DNA from: Levilactobacillus andaensis
Lineage (GTDB): Bacteria > Bacillota > Bacilli > Lactobacillales > Lactobacillaceae
Assembly: GCF_016861695.1 (NCBI RefSeq)
Contig: NZ_BOLP01000002.1
Coordinates: forward strand, 1 to 64,000
Direction of reading: 5' to 3'
DNA length: 64,000 bases
This document shows, in pieces, positions 24,628-33,027 of the stretch. The position numbers and the translations under genes are program-made. Below the pieces are notes generated by a model. It made no database searches and was not told where the DNA came from. It saw nothing but the letters and a program-made list of their open reading frames with translations. Positions within the stretch are counted from its first letter, which is position 1. Every line of letters starts with the position of its first letter.

Positions 24628-25176
24628 GTGAATTATCTCTTACTCCTGCGGGGCATCAACGTCGGTGGCAACCACCGTGTCCCCATGGTTGTGCTCCGCA
24701 ACTTACTGCTGGAAGCCGGCTTTACTAACGTGCGGTCCTACATCAATAGCGGCAACCTTTTTCTGACTAGCGACCTGTCAGCCCCTACCTGTGAGGAAAA
24801 GGTGGCGCACGTGTTGACCACTAATTTTGACTTTTCCATCGACTTTCGACTGCTCAGCGAACCGGATTTTCTGGACGACCTCGCGCAAGCACCGACTTGG
24901 TGGGGTGCCGATCCCACATTACGGCACAACGCTCTGTTCAAACTGAACACCTATACGCCGGAAAATGATAGCTGGCTCACGAGTCAGGTCACCGCGGACT
25001 ACGACCAGGTGTTGGTGACACCCAACGTGATTTTCTGGACATCCACCCTCAAGGTCAACTTCAGTCGCTCATTTTACGCGAAAATCGCGGGCACCCCATT
25101 CTATAAGCAGACCAGTGCCCGCAACTACAACACCACAACGAAACTTAAACAACTTTTGGAGGCTTCCCATGATTAA
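24628..25176 (+). CDS. DUF1697 family protein
   Basis: 182 residues. It starts at the GTG 8 bp after GGAGG. N-terminal YLLLLRGINVGGNHRVPM and SYINSGNLF are the hallmarks of DUF1697, a small cytosolic alpha/beta family of unknown function. The C-terminus overlaps the deformylase-like gene by 8 bp, so the two are translationally coupled with the acetyltransferase that follows. Confidence 0.85.
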   Translation: MNYLLLLRGINVGGNHRVPMVVLRNLLLEAGFTNVRSYINSGNLFLTSDLSAPTCEEKVAHVLTTNFDFSIDFRLLSEPDFLDDLAQAPTWWGADPTLRHNALFKLNTYTPENDSWLTSQVTADYDQVLVTPNVIFWTSTLKVNFSRSFYAKIAGTPFYKQTSARNYNTTTKLKQLLEASHD

Positions 25177-25579
25177 AACCGTCGTTCACGACCAAGCTCG
25201 TTTAGCACAAAAATCCCGACCCGCAACTAAGGCCGACGCCGCTACTGTCACCGATTTACTCGATACGCTTAAGGCCAACAGCGAAAATTGCGTTGGTATG
25301 GCCGCCAACATGATTGGCGTCAACCTGCGGATCATCGTCGTCGACATGGGCGTGATTCCCGTGGCCATGGTCAATCCCGTCATCACTAAGAAATCTGGTG
25401 CCTACGCTACCCAGGAAGGTTGTCTGTCGCTTCCCGGCGAACGGCCCACGACCCGCTACCAAAGCATCGACGTGGACTTTTTAAACCAAAATTTCCAAAA
25501 ACAACACCAAACGTTCACTGGCTTCGTGGCCCAAATCATTCAACACGAAGTCGACCACTGTAATGGCATTATTATTTAA
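25169..25579 (+). CDS. Peptide deformylase-like metalloprotein (divergent motif 1)
   Basis: 136 residues. Metal ligands are present: C85 in EGCLS, H126 and H130 in QHEVDH with catalytic E127. The first deformylase motif GxGLAAxQ reads CVGMAANM (41-48), so the glutamine that stabilises the transition state is Met. This shorter form is a known second deformylase-like type in Firmicutes. Its activity as an N-formyl-Met deformylase is uncertain. Start ATG follows GGAGG inside the DUF1697 gene. Confidence 0.8.
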   Translation: MIKTVVHDQARLAQKSRPATKADAATVTDLLDTLKANSENCVGMAANMIGVNLRIIVVDMGVIPVAMVNPVITKKSGAYATQEGCLSLPGERPTTRYQSIDVDFLNQNFQKQHQTFTGFVAQIIQHEVDHCNGIII

Positions 25580-25595
25580 GGAGTGTCCGAAAAAT

Positions 25596-26213
25596 ATGCT
25601 AGAAGAAGAAAAAAAGATGTTAGCCGGTAAACTGTATGACCCCACCATTCCTGAGTTGGAAGCACGCCGGGTAACCGCCCACGCACTCTGTCAGGAATTA
25701 GGACAGACGCCCGAAACCAGTCCGCGGCGCCAGGAGATCCAAGACGAGCTGTTTCCCGACAAGCCGCAAGGGCTCTTCGTTCAAGGCCCAGCCTTTGTGG
25801 ACTACGGGACCCACACCCATTTTGGCAAGGACGTTTACCTCAATGCCAACCTGACCATCCTGGATACCTGCGACGTTATCATTGGCGATAACTGTATGAT
25901 TGGCCCCAATGCTAGCTTCGTGACCCCCATGCACCCGTTGCTGTCGCGGGAACGCAACCTAAAGACGCGGCCAGATGGCTCCCAATACGACCAGGAGTAT
26001 GGCAAGCCGCTGACCGTTGAAGCCAACTGCTGGTTAGCCAGTAACGTGACCGTTACCGGTGGCGTCACGATTGGCCACGACAGTGTGATTGGTGCCGGGA
26101 GCGTGGTCACGCGTGACATTCCCGCTAACAGTCTAGCCGTTGGCAACCCCTGCCGCGTGGTGCGTGAGATTACGGCGGCGGACGCGATTAAATTAAAACC
26201 AGAATTGTACTAA
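25596..26213 (+). CDS. Maltose/galactoside O-acetyltransferase (left-handed beta-helix)
   Basis: 205 residues. N-terminal MLEEEKKMLAGKLYDPTIPEL is the Mac domain of sugar acetyltransferases. Hexapeptide repeats (VIIGDNCMIGPNASF, VTGGVTIGHDSVIGAGSVV) form the beta-helix, with the catalytic His in TPMHPL. Uses acetyl-CoA to acetylate sugars such as maltose or galactosides in the cytosol. Start ATG 25596 follows AAGGAG. Third gene of a compact operon, ended by a terminator at 26212. Confidence 0.9.
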   Translation: MLEEEKKMLAGKLYDPTIPELEARRVTAHALCQELGQTPETSPRRQEIQDELFPDKPQGLFVQGPAFVDYGTHTHFGKDVYLNANLTILDTCDVIIGDNCMIGPNASFVTPMHPLLSRERNLKTRPDGSQYDQEYGKPLTVEANCWLASNVTVTGGVTIGHDSVIGAGSVVTRDIPANSLAVGNPCRVVREITAADAIKLKPELY

Positions 26214-26241
26214 AAAAGAGGCGATGTGGTCGCCCCTTTTT
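26212..26241 (+). terminator. Terminator after the acetyltransferase gene
   Basis: AAAAGAGGCGA / TCGCCCCTTTTT stem with T-run, directly at the stop codon. Confidence 0.8.
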
Positions 26242-26267
26242 GATTTCTCTCTAATTTTAGCTTGCTG

Positions 26268-26302
26268 AAACGGGCCTGGGACAAAAGTCTCTGGCCCGTT
26301 TT
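26268..26302. terminator. Bidirectional GGGCCTGGGACAAAA hairpin
   Basis: AAACGGGCC (26268-26276) and GGCCCGTTT (26293-26301) flank GGGAC-AAAA-GTCTC. It lies between convergent genes and serves both. Confidence 0.8.
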
Positions 26303-26375
26303 GCGCTCTCGAACGTATATGATCGAAACGTGCGACAAAAGGCCGTCAACTCTGCTCTTTGTCCAACCCTCTCTT

Positions 26376-26744
26376 TCACTCATGATGTGACAACTGAATC
26401 CAGCCCCAACCAATCAAGCCGAGGTTAAAAATCATCAGCAGGGACCACAACCAAACGTACTCGTTAATGGTTGGCGCAATCGTACTCCGCCAGAGGAAAA
26501 CGGACATGAACGTAATAATGCCAGCGTTTACGACCAAACCGGCCTTTTTCAATCGCCGACTCTTCGCAAAGAACGTCAAGCACACGATGACGCCCAGAAC
26601 CGCAACCAGCTGTAAGGTGCCCACTTGCCAATGGAGTTCGGCGCCCAGACTCGTTAGCGCATCCGGGACAAACGTTAAAATTAGTAAGAAGAAAAACTCA
26701 CCCACGATATTTAACAGTGGCACAAACACATAGAGTTTCTGCAT
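26376..26744 (-). CDS. Small four-helix membrane protein, unknown function
   Basis: 122 residues from the ATG after AGGGGGG. Four hydrophobic helices with a basic KSRRLKK loop between helices 2 and 3 and a short HHE end. I do not recognise the family. Monocistronic, between a sugar acetyltransferase and a disulfide reductase gene. Probably plasma membrane. Confidence 0.65.
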   Translation of the reverse strand: MQKLYVFVPLLNIVGEFFFLLILTFVPDALTSLGAELHWQVGTLQLVAVLGVIVCLTFFAKSRRLKKAGLVVNAGIITFMSVFLWRSTIAPTINEYVWLWSLLMIFNLGLIGWGWIQLSHHE

Positions 26745-26869
26745 GGCAGTCCCCCCTTTTGTTGGTTTACCCCACTGTAAAAAATTAGCGCCTGAAAGTA
26801 AACTAAAACGCAACCTTTAAGTTAGATTAGGGGGCAAACTAAGAGATCAATTGAAAAAAGCAACTTGCC

Positions 26870-26926
26870 AAAAAACAACCAACGAAACTCCCTCTGCAAA
26901 CTAGAGACTTCGTTGGTTGTTTTTTG
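26870..26926 (-). terminator. Terminator of the thioredoxin-reductase operon
   Basis: Very long stem: TTCGTTGGTTG and CAACCAACGAA arms on both sides, with A6 and T6 outer runs. It ends 7 bp before the reductase stop. Confidence 0.85.
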
Positions 26927-26932
26927 ATTACA

Positions 26933-28273
26933 CTACGCTAGAAATTCCTTGAGTTTGGTTGCTAGCGTTGGAAAAATCATAATCTGGCGTTCCTGAAAGT
27001 CCTTGGCCGTTAGCCCCAGACCAATCACGCTGACCAAATGGTTCATATCGTCCGTTGCCGTCTGACTGACTTCGCTCGCACCGACCAGCCGGCCATCACG
27101 GTCGAAAATGCCAATCAGTTCTGCATTCTGGTCGTTGGTTCCGGCGTAGGCAAAGTCCGGCTGCAAGGCCAGCTTCTTCACCCGGTACTGGTCGTCCTGG
27201 ACTGCCGCATCAACGCTCACGCCGACTTGGGCAATCTGGGGAAAGGTGAATGATCCTGTGCCAGTCACGGGATAGGCAATTGGTGCGGCCATTTCGCCAG
27301 CTAGATAGGCCCCTTCGAATTGGGCAACTGGCGTTAATCTCGGCGCGATAGTGGGGTCTTTCTTGACCACATCACCGGCCGCATAGATGCCAGCAACGTT
27401 GGTCTGGAGATGGTCGTCCACGAGAATTCCCTGCCGATCATTGGCGACACCCGCGGCTGCTAAATTCAACCGGTCGACGTTGGGCGTTCGACCAGTCGCG
27501 TCAACCACGTAATCTGTCTCGACCTGTAGGCCTTCTGCGGTCGTCACCTGGAACGCAGACTCCTGGCGCTTGACACCGTTGACCGATTGGCCGAAATGAA
27601 ATTTGATACCACGCGCCTTCATTTGACTCACGACCACATCCACGTGGCCCTTGTAGAAGGCCCCCAGTGCGCTCGGCGCGTGCTCAATAATGGTAACTTC
27701 GGCGCCAGCTGCGTTGAGTACCGTGGCCAATTCCATGCTGACGTACCCGCCGCCAATAAACGTGACGCGCTGTGGCAGGTCGGCCAAATCTAAGACGTCA
27801 TTGCTGCTGTGCGTGAGCTCTTGGCCGGGAATAGCCAGCTGATGAGCTTTCACGCCGGTCGCAATCACAATTTTATCGGCCCGGTAGCTCTGACCGTTCA
27901 CCTGGACCGTCTGGGAATCAACAAAGCTAGCAGTCCCTTGCAACGTCTGAACGTAGTCGGTATTAAATGCTGCCTGCGCATTCGCTGGATACGGAGCAAA
28001 GGTCGCCTTCTTAGTCGCCATCAACGTCGACCAATCGATTGTCGCTGACTGTTGCAGACCGCGTCCTTGGAGTTGCCGCGCAATCAAGACGTTGCGGACG
28101 GCACCCTCCAGAAAAATCTTGGGCTCACAACCGTAATTGGGGCAGGTCCCACCAAATAGGTCGTTATCGACGATCAGTGCTGTTTTCGTGCTGCCAGTTT
28201 CCTTTAGTGCGGTGGTCAATCCATAGGCAGCGGGGCCGCTACCCAAGACGATATAATCAAATTTTTTAGTCAT
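26933..28273 (-). CDS. Pyridine nucleotide-disulfide oxidoreductase (class I)
   Basis: 446 residues. FAD Rossmann GSGPAAYG at 11-18, redox cysteines C44 and C49 in GGTCPNYGCEPK, NAD-binding IGGGYVSMELA, and the second FAD motif GIYAAGDV. Dimerisation domain C-terminal; the usual HAHPT-type base is not obvious. Resembles glutathione/mycothiol-type or dihydrolipoyl-like reductases; the disulfide substrate is unknown. It overlaps the thioredoxin stop (TAATG), so it is co-expressed with thioredoxin under the palindromic promoter at 28747. Confidence 0.85.
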   Translation of the reverse strand: MTKKFDYIVLGSGPAAYGLTTALKETGSTKTALIVDNDLFGGTCPNYGCEPKIFLEGAVRNVLIARQLQGRGLQQSATIDWSTLMATKKATFAPYPANAQAAFNTDYVQTLQGTASFVDSQTVQVNGQSYRADKIVIATGVKAHQLAIPGQELTHSSNDVLDLADLPQRVTFIGGGYVSMELATVLNAAGAEVTIIEHAPSALGAFYKGHVDVVVSQMKARGIKFHFGQSVNGVKRQESAFQVTTAEGLQVETDYVVDATGRTPNVDRLNLAAAGVANDRQGILVDDHLQTNVAGIYAAGDVVKKDPTIAPRLTPVAQFEGAYLAGEMAAPIAYPVTGTGSFTFPQIAQVGVSVDAAVQDDQYRVKKLALQPDFAYAGTNDQNAELIGIFDRDGRLVGASEVSQTATDDMNHLVSVIGLGLTAKDFQERQIMIFPTLATKLKEFLA

Positions 28274-28596
28274 TAGTTCTCCAATACCTTTTGTAATTCT
28301 GCAGCAAACAGTGGCTTAGGTCGTGCCCCTACCAGGCGCTTCACGACCTGACCATCCTTCTTGATGAGGAAGGTCGGAATTCCTTGAACGTCAAATTTCG
28401 CTGCCGTCTGTTGATCATGGTCGACATTTAGCGACACAAATTTGACCCGTTGACCAAACTCATCGCTCTCGGACAGGTGCTTCAAGATCGGGTCCATCAT
28501 CTTACATGGCGGACACCAGTCGGCCCGGAAGTCGACAACGGTCACGCCGGTAGCCGTTTCGTTTTCAAAATCTTGGTCGTGAATTTCTTTAATCAT
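28273..28596 (-). CDS. Thioredoxin
   Basis: 107 residues from the ATG after GGAGG. Active site WCPPC (C28, C31) replaces the usual WCGPC, a change that tends to alter redox potential. cis-Pro in GIPTF is present. A longer in-frame reading upstream lacks a ribosome site. First gene of the operon with the flavin disulfide reductase, preceded by a leader of about 145 nt. CsoR/CstR-like palindromes suggest induction by copper or reactive sulfur (inference). Confidence 0.92.
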   Translation of the reverse strand: MIKEIHDQDFENETATGVTVVDFRADWCPPCKMMDPILKHLSESDEFGQRVKFVSLNVDHDQQTAAKFDVQGIPTFLIKKDGQVVKRLVGARPKPLFAAELQKVLEN

Positions 28597-28608
28597 ATCT
28601 ATCCTCCA

Positions 28609-28627
28609 GTTGGGGTATACCCCTATA
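28609..28627. promoter_or_regulatory. Second GGGGTATACCCC palindrome next to the thioredoxin ribosome site
   Basis: GGGGTATACCCC with adjoining CTATAGG lies just upstream of GGAGG. It repeats the G/C-tract-plus-TATA theme of the promoter palindrome and may be a second regulator site or a hairpin over the leader. Confidence 0.5.
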
Positions 28628-28746
28628 GGCATTAGGCTAACCACAGCTCGGCTTAAGAGCACGATTGTCGATTTAACTAGATTTTTAGGGACAATCGTTT
28701 TGTTGATTTCATCAGTAAATATTAGGCATCTCACTGACAACGTTCA

Positions 28747-28777
28747 TTAATATACCCCCATAGGTATATTAATGCAA
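28747..28777 (-). promoter_or_regulatory. Thioredoxin operon promoter with CsoR/CstR-like operator
   Basis: On the minus strand TTGCAT (28777-28772), 17 bp, TATATT (28754-28749). The spacer is filled by a perfect 10-bp-arm palindrome: TTAATATACC, 6 bp, GGTATATTAA (28747-28772), with a central CCCCC tract. G-tract inside TATA-type arms is the pattern of CsoR-family operators. The cognate regulator is not in the window. Confidence 0.7.
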
Positions 28778-28796
28778 CCTTTTTCTCTCAACTAAT

Positions 28797-28832
28797 AAAA
28801 AAAGCGACTCCTAAATTTTTAGGTAGTCGCTA
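28797..28832 (-). terminator. Terminator after the tannase gene
   Basis: On the minus strand AGCGACTACCTAAA pairs with TTTAGGAGTCGCT, followed by seven T. It lies 14 bp beyond the stop of the shifted tannase frame, marking the ancestral gene end. Confidence 0.85.
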
Positions 28833-28845
28833 GTTTAAGCTTGAT

Positions 28846-30248
28846 TTAACGCGGTTGACAGAGGTTATCGATCCAGGAAAAAAGTTCTGGTAAATCGTAA
28901 TCGCCGCTATGGGGTGTGGCCCACGGAAAGGCAAAATCAACATCCTTACCCTGATTCCTTAATTTGGTCGCGAGGATCATGGGGCGAAGGAAGTGTCCCG
29001 GTCGGCCGCTCCGTGGCGAATTCGCCAGTGCTGAGCCACGTGACTCTGGGGTTTCAAGAGATAGGTTAACGGATTGATGGCCGCAACTAAGTCGGCATCG
29101 GCCAGTTGACTGGCAACCGTCGTATGAGCCTGGGAAAATGACGTAAAGTGCTTGGCGGCCAGCAAGCGACTGCCGAACAGGTCCGCCTCCGGACTGCTCA
29201 GGTCAAGCGCATCAAAAGCCGGTACGCCTTTCATTCGCGTAATGGACCGCAGATACTGATTCCAATCTAACCGGGGCACTCGACCATCAACGACCGTGAC
29301 GCCAGCATATTTGGTGACATCGACGCCGGCGTTCAAGGCTTCCTGCGCGGATTGCCGAATTTTGGCGATAATGGCTTCTTTGAAGCTCCCATTGCCCTCA
29401 GCGGTCAACCTTAATGGCCGACCAGCATCATCTGTGAGTTGCAAGCCATTGAGATAGCCGCTGAAATCAGCTCTTAGGATTGGTGACAGTCGGCGTTCGG
29501 CTGGGGTCAATTTGCCATGAACCGGCGTGCAGATAAACTGATTGTCGGCCTCCCGAATCTTCTGGCGGTGCCACTGATAAATACCGCCAAATTGCCACTC
29601 ATAGGCAGCATCGGCATGCTCCAGGTTGTGGATCGGACAGTAGGCCGAAACGGCAAAAACGTCGTCGGTCGCCGGAGCCGCACCGAGTGCCAACAATGCC
29701 GTGTCAAAGAAATCGGCATTGCCACTGGCCCCCATCAACGCCGAGGTCGCCCCACCAGCGCTAGTCCCGTTGGTGATGATCTTCTCCGGATCACCAGGAA
29801 GCCGGCCAGCATTGAACTTGACGTAACGGACCGCTGCCTTCATGTCCACGATAAACGCCGGCGCCTTGCCGATGTATTCGCCCTGAAAATTCGTCTGTGT
29901 CCGGCCACGAACACCGGCAGAAACCACGACATAGCCCTGTTTAAGGGCCTTAAGAATCGTCTCGCCACGACTAAATGGTTGCGGATTTCCCGGGAAATCG
30001 CGCGGACCGGGCATGTAGCCGCCCACCGTATTCGGCATAAAAATCGGCGCACTCACCCGATTATAACCGTTGACGCGTTGACCATTAAAATATGCCTCCG
30101 GAACAAAAACATTGAGCTTCTGAATATCATCGACGGGGCGTGACACATAGGTCAGGTCCATGAAACACCGGTAGGACACTGTCACACCATCGACGGTCGC
30201 TGTGACCGACTGATAAGTTGTTTCGTCAAATCTTAAGGGTGAGGTCAT
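28846..30248 (-). pseudogene. tanB: Subtype-B tannase (tannin acylhydrolase), frameshifted near the C-terminus
   Basis: Close in sequence to the known Lactiplantibacillus tannase TanLp1. The nucleophile serine is in NGTSAGGA (near residue 168) and acid residues lie in HGAADRDTSF. The first frame stops at 28977 after DTSFAP. The other frame continues from 28979 with MILATKLRNQGKDV, then PHSGDYDL carrying the catalytic His, and stops at 28846, 14 bp before the terminator. One missing C in GCCCCATG, or a 4-bp deletion relative to SFAIP, explains it. If real, galloyl-ester hydrolysis is lost. ATG 30248 follows GGAGG. Sequencing error in the short C-run cannot be excluded. Confidence 0.85.
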
Positions 30249-30477
30249 CGTCACTCCTCCATTTCATTTTTCACTATTGAGTCTACTGTAGTGGAAAATG
30301 CGGTGGGAGGCAATTCATTTGGCTAATAACGGGTGGAGCGAAAAAGTGCACAACCGCTTTTGACTCGTAATTAGTTGCACGCAAAAACTCACTAAGTTTG
30401 CTGAAACTGAAAAGATAGGTTGGCTGCGGAACCAACCAATGCACCCGGCAACTCTAAGTCACACTAAACGGCTACGA

Positions 30478-30960
30478 TTAACTTGTGGATGTAGACTCGC
30501 CCCGTTGCCGACCATCGAGGACGGGATTCAACCGCTGAATCAGCGTGATCACTTGCCAGGGCTCCGTCGGTAAAGCCAGCCGCGGAAAACTATCGACGGG
30601 CGTGTGCATCTTGACTTGGGTTGGCCGACTGAGCTGATAATCGATCACTGTGTCACGTGAGATGCGCCCCTTAACCCCCTGATACCCCTTCACGTAGCGG
30701 TCGACGCGGCCATTGAACTGAACGATGTCGCCGCGCTGAAGTTGACCCAACTCACGGAAACCTTTGGTCAGGTTGAACCAGAGATGTCCGGCCATGAGCT
30801 TGCCACCAACTACGAGGCGTACGTCCCGCAACAAAAGCGTTGGCTCCTCCCCGCGATAGCCAGCCTTATAGCCGTATCGTTCGAAACGACCATAAAATTG
30901 GTGCCGCTCCTCCATCCCCAGTTGTTCTAATCGTTGTCGCCGTGCTGCCCGAATTTTCAT
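30478..30960 (-). CDS. Conserved-looking hypothetical protein, possible OB-like core
   Basis: 160 residues from an ATG after GAGGGG. Very basic N-terminus (MKIRAARRQRLEQL). The middle GDIVQFNGRVDRYVKGYQG reads like an OB-fold strand pattern, hinting at nucleic-acid binding (inference). No family recognised. Ser/Thr tail. It stands alone between the tannase and the amino acid permease. Confidence 0.6.
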   Translation of the reverse strand: MKIRAARRQRLEQLGMEERHQFYGRFERYGYKAGYRGEEPTLLLRDVRLVVGGKLMAGHLWFNLTKGFRELGQLQRGDIVQFNGRVDRYVKGYQGVKGRISRDTVIDYQLSRPTQVKMHTPVDSFPRLALPTEPWQVITLIQRLNPVLDGRQRGESTSTS

Positions 30961-31041
30961 GGTAAACGCCCCTCTCTACTGACTAACTCCGTAAAAAGTG
31001 GTCGAAAATTCGTGGAAATTAAAATTAATTTGTCATTCCGA

Positions 31042-31112
31042 TATACTGCGTGATGCCGATTGTGAATCAACCGAGATATATTCGTTGTTGATACCGCCTA
31101 CATCACGTAGAA
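31042..31112 (+). promoter_or_regulatory. Nested inverted repeats upstream of the APC permease
   Basis: CGTGATG (31049-31055) pairs with CATCACG (31101-31107), enclosing ATCAAC (31066-31071) / GTTGAT (31087-31092). A TATACT -10-like hexamer at 31042 begins just before. Could be an operator array or leader structure. Nothing recognisable as a riboswitch. Confidence 0.35.
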
Positions 31113-31183
31113 TGAGGGAAGCAATTTCACAAGTACATAGAATTTTGACGGCTGAACATCATTGACGAAAGCGAGCGATAATT

Positions 31184-32605
31184 ATGCAAAATTTGTCCCG
31201 ACACATCTCGTTTCCCCGCCTGCTGATCTTAGGTGCATCCAGCGTGATCGGTAGTAGCTGGATCTACACCAACGGTATCTTCTTCGATAAATATGGCGCG
31301 GGTGGCGAAATTTTCGGCTTTGTCCTAGCTACCTTCATTACGATTCTGGCCTCTCTCTCCTTTGCGGAACTGTCTTCGATTTTTCCTCGTAGCGGCGGGC
31401 CGGTCGTCTATAGTTACTTAGCATTTGGGCAGAAATGGGCATTCGCCACGGGCTGGGCGATTCTTGGGGCTTACCTGAGTGCCCTGTCGTTTTACGTGAC
31501 GGCCTCCAGCATGTTGCTGGCTACGATTTTTCCACAGATGTCGGCGGGCCCGGGGTACACGATTGCCGGTGCCCACGTCTCGCTGATCGAACTGGCGGTC
31601 GGCGTGGCGTTCACGCTTTTCATTTTCTCACTCAACATTCGTGGGACAAAATTGACCGCGGGTGTGCAGGCGGTGCTCTTCATTGGACTGCTCATCTTGG
31701 GTGGCGCGCTGGTCGTCACTGGGTTTACGCAAGGGAGTCCCGCCAATTTCTGGCCGGCATTCAGCGCGGGCAGCCAGCCATTTGCTAACGTGGTCCGCTT
31801 CGTGTTGCCCGCGATGACGTTCCTGACGGGCTGGGAAGTCGTGACGATTCTGGCGGAAGAAGCGGCAATGCCACCGAAAAAGATTGGGAAAGCGGTCGTC
31901 GGCGCCATTATCCTCGCGGCCAGCTACTACATCATCGTGCTGTTGGCCAGCGCGTGGGTCTACCCATGGCACAAGACGGCGACGTTCCCGATGGGGTCGA
32001 TCACGGCGTTCACTAAAGCCGGTTTCCCACTGTTGGGAACGGCGGCCTACCTGATTGCTTTTCTAGGGTTATTCACCAGTTTCATCGGCTTGTTTACGGC
32101 GGCGCCCCGACTGATTCTGTCGCTAGCTAGAGCAGGCCTGCTACCGCCGAAGTTCGCGGAGATCAGTGTCAAACGGAACACGCCAATCAACGCGACGGTT
32201 CTGGTGTTGGTGTTTGCGATTGGCTTTGGCTGGCTGGGTAAGGGCGCGATGACGTACTTTTTGGACCTGGGCGGTTTCTTCGTTGCGATGGCCTGGGCAA
32301 TCACGGCGATGGCGCTGCGCCGGACTCGCCGCGACTACCCGACACTGGATGGCGGCTTTCGACTGCGCCACCTGTGGCCGAGTACGCTGGGTGGTCTACT
32401 AGCGGTCATCATTGCGGTCAGCACGCTGTATCCTAAGTCGCCAGTGGCGTTGGCATGGCCGACGGAGTATATCATGCTAGCGGTGTGGATTGGTCTAGGA
32501 TTGCTGTTCTACTGGCTAGGCCGGTCGAATCACCAGGAAAAGGATCAGGCGTTGCACCATTTATTGGGGGAGACTGAGTATCAGCGTTTGAAAAAGAACG
32601 TATAA
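31184..32605 (+). CDS. APC-family amino acid permease
   Basis: 473 residues with 12 predicted helices. The first helix carries LLILGASSVIGSSWI (G-S-x-IG type substrate loop), then SFAELSSIFPRSGGPVVYSY, a signature of the APC superfamily. A central WEVVTILAEEA loop is also typical. Plasma membrane proton-coupled uptake or exchange; which amino acid is not clear. The ribosome site is weak (GAGCGA). Ends at a strong terminator. Confidence 0.88.
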   Translation: MQNLSRHISFPRLLILGASSVIGSSWIYTNGIFFDKYGAGGEIFGFVLATFITILASLSFAELSSIFPRSGGPVVYSYLAFGQKWAFATGWAILGAYLSALSFYVTASSMLLATIFPQMSAGPGYTIAGAHVSLIELAVGVAFTLFIFSLNIRGTKLTAGVQAVLFIGLLILGGALVVTGFTQGSPANFWPAFSAGSQPFANVVRFVLPAMTFLTGWEVVTILAEEAAMPPKKIGKAVVGAIILAASYYIIVLLASAWVYPWHKTATFPMGSITAFTKAGFPLLGTAAYLIAFLGLFTSFIGLFTAAPRLILSLARAGLLPPKFAEISVKRNTPINATVLVLVFAIGFGWLGKGAMTYFLDLGGFFVAMAWAITAMALRRTRRDYPTLDGGFRLRHLWPSTLGGLLAVIIAVSTLYPKSPVALAWPTEYIMLAVWIGLGLLFYWLGRSNHQEKDQALHHLLGETEYQRLKKNV

Positions 32606-32606
32606 G

Positions 32607-32642
32607 AAAACGGCCAACCGTTGTGGAAGCGGTGGCCGTTTT
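32607..32642. terminator. Bidirectional terminator
   Basis: AAAACGGCC-AACCG / CGGT-GGCCGTTTT. Ends the permease on the plus strand and the gene remnant on the minus strand. Confidence 0.85.
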
Positions 32643-32645
32643 ACG

Positions 32646-32867
32646 TTAGTCCGTTTGATCTTGTTTTAAAAGTTTGAGAAGCTGGGCATCCCGTTGTTTG
32701 ACCAGCTTGGCAATGGCCCCAACTAGGTTCCGCCGTCCGAGACCGTATTTGATAATATTATTGGCAGCTTCGGGTAACGCGATAGTTTTGACATGTGATA
32801 GTTCATTGAAATATCTGATTCTGAACGGGTTGAGTATGGCTACGTAATTTCTCTTTATCTCTTGGGT
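32646..32867 (-). pseudogene. Remnant of a protein-coding gene (C-terminal part)
   Basis: An open minus-strand frame of about 73 codons with coherent composition (HVKTIALPEAANNIIKYGLG, then RRNLVGAIAKLVKQRDAQLL) ends at TAA 32646, just before the terminator. There is no ATG, GTG or TTG at its 5' end and a stop lies directly upstream at 32868-32870. Family not recognised. It appears to be the left-over 3' end of a gene displaced at the border of the defence-like island. Confidence 0.5.
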
Positions 32868-33027
32868 TTAGTTTGACAGAAAGCGAGATACTGTTCACCA
32901 TCGATGAAGATGCCGTTCACATAAAATTATCGTTAGCGAAAATAGTAGTTGAGCTGAATATGATATTTACTCACCTTTATCTTCAATGGTATAGTTTAAG
33001 TAACCACTAGACTGTTTTCTTGGAGGA
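32868..33027. other. AT-rich junction upstream of the McrB-N/DUF3883 gene
   Basis: No gene. More AT-rich than the left flank. It marks the shift into the lower-GC island that runs to about 36.2 kb. Confidence 0.4.

Noticed and set aside
12390-26302. GGGCCTGGGACAAAA hairpins as a mobile element
   Set aside because: Two of three sit exactly at gene ends with T-runs and act as terminators. Only the copy at 24531 is unexplained and is reported separately.
26376-26744. Holin or phage-like small membrane protein
   Set aside because: No phage genes around, and the four-helix pattern with own promoter does not match a holin cassette.
28597-28740. N-terminal extension of the thioredoxin (48 extra codons)
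   Set aside because: No ribosome site at the upstream start, composition is not thioredoxin-like, and GGAGG stands right before the usual start. It is the leader of the transcript.
31042-31112. Riboswitch or T-box before the amino acid permease
   Set aside because: Nested inverted repeats exist, but there is no T-box sequence, specifier loop or terminator/antiterminator pair. Kept only as a low-confidence structured region.
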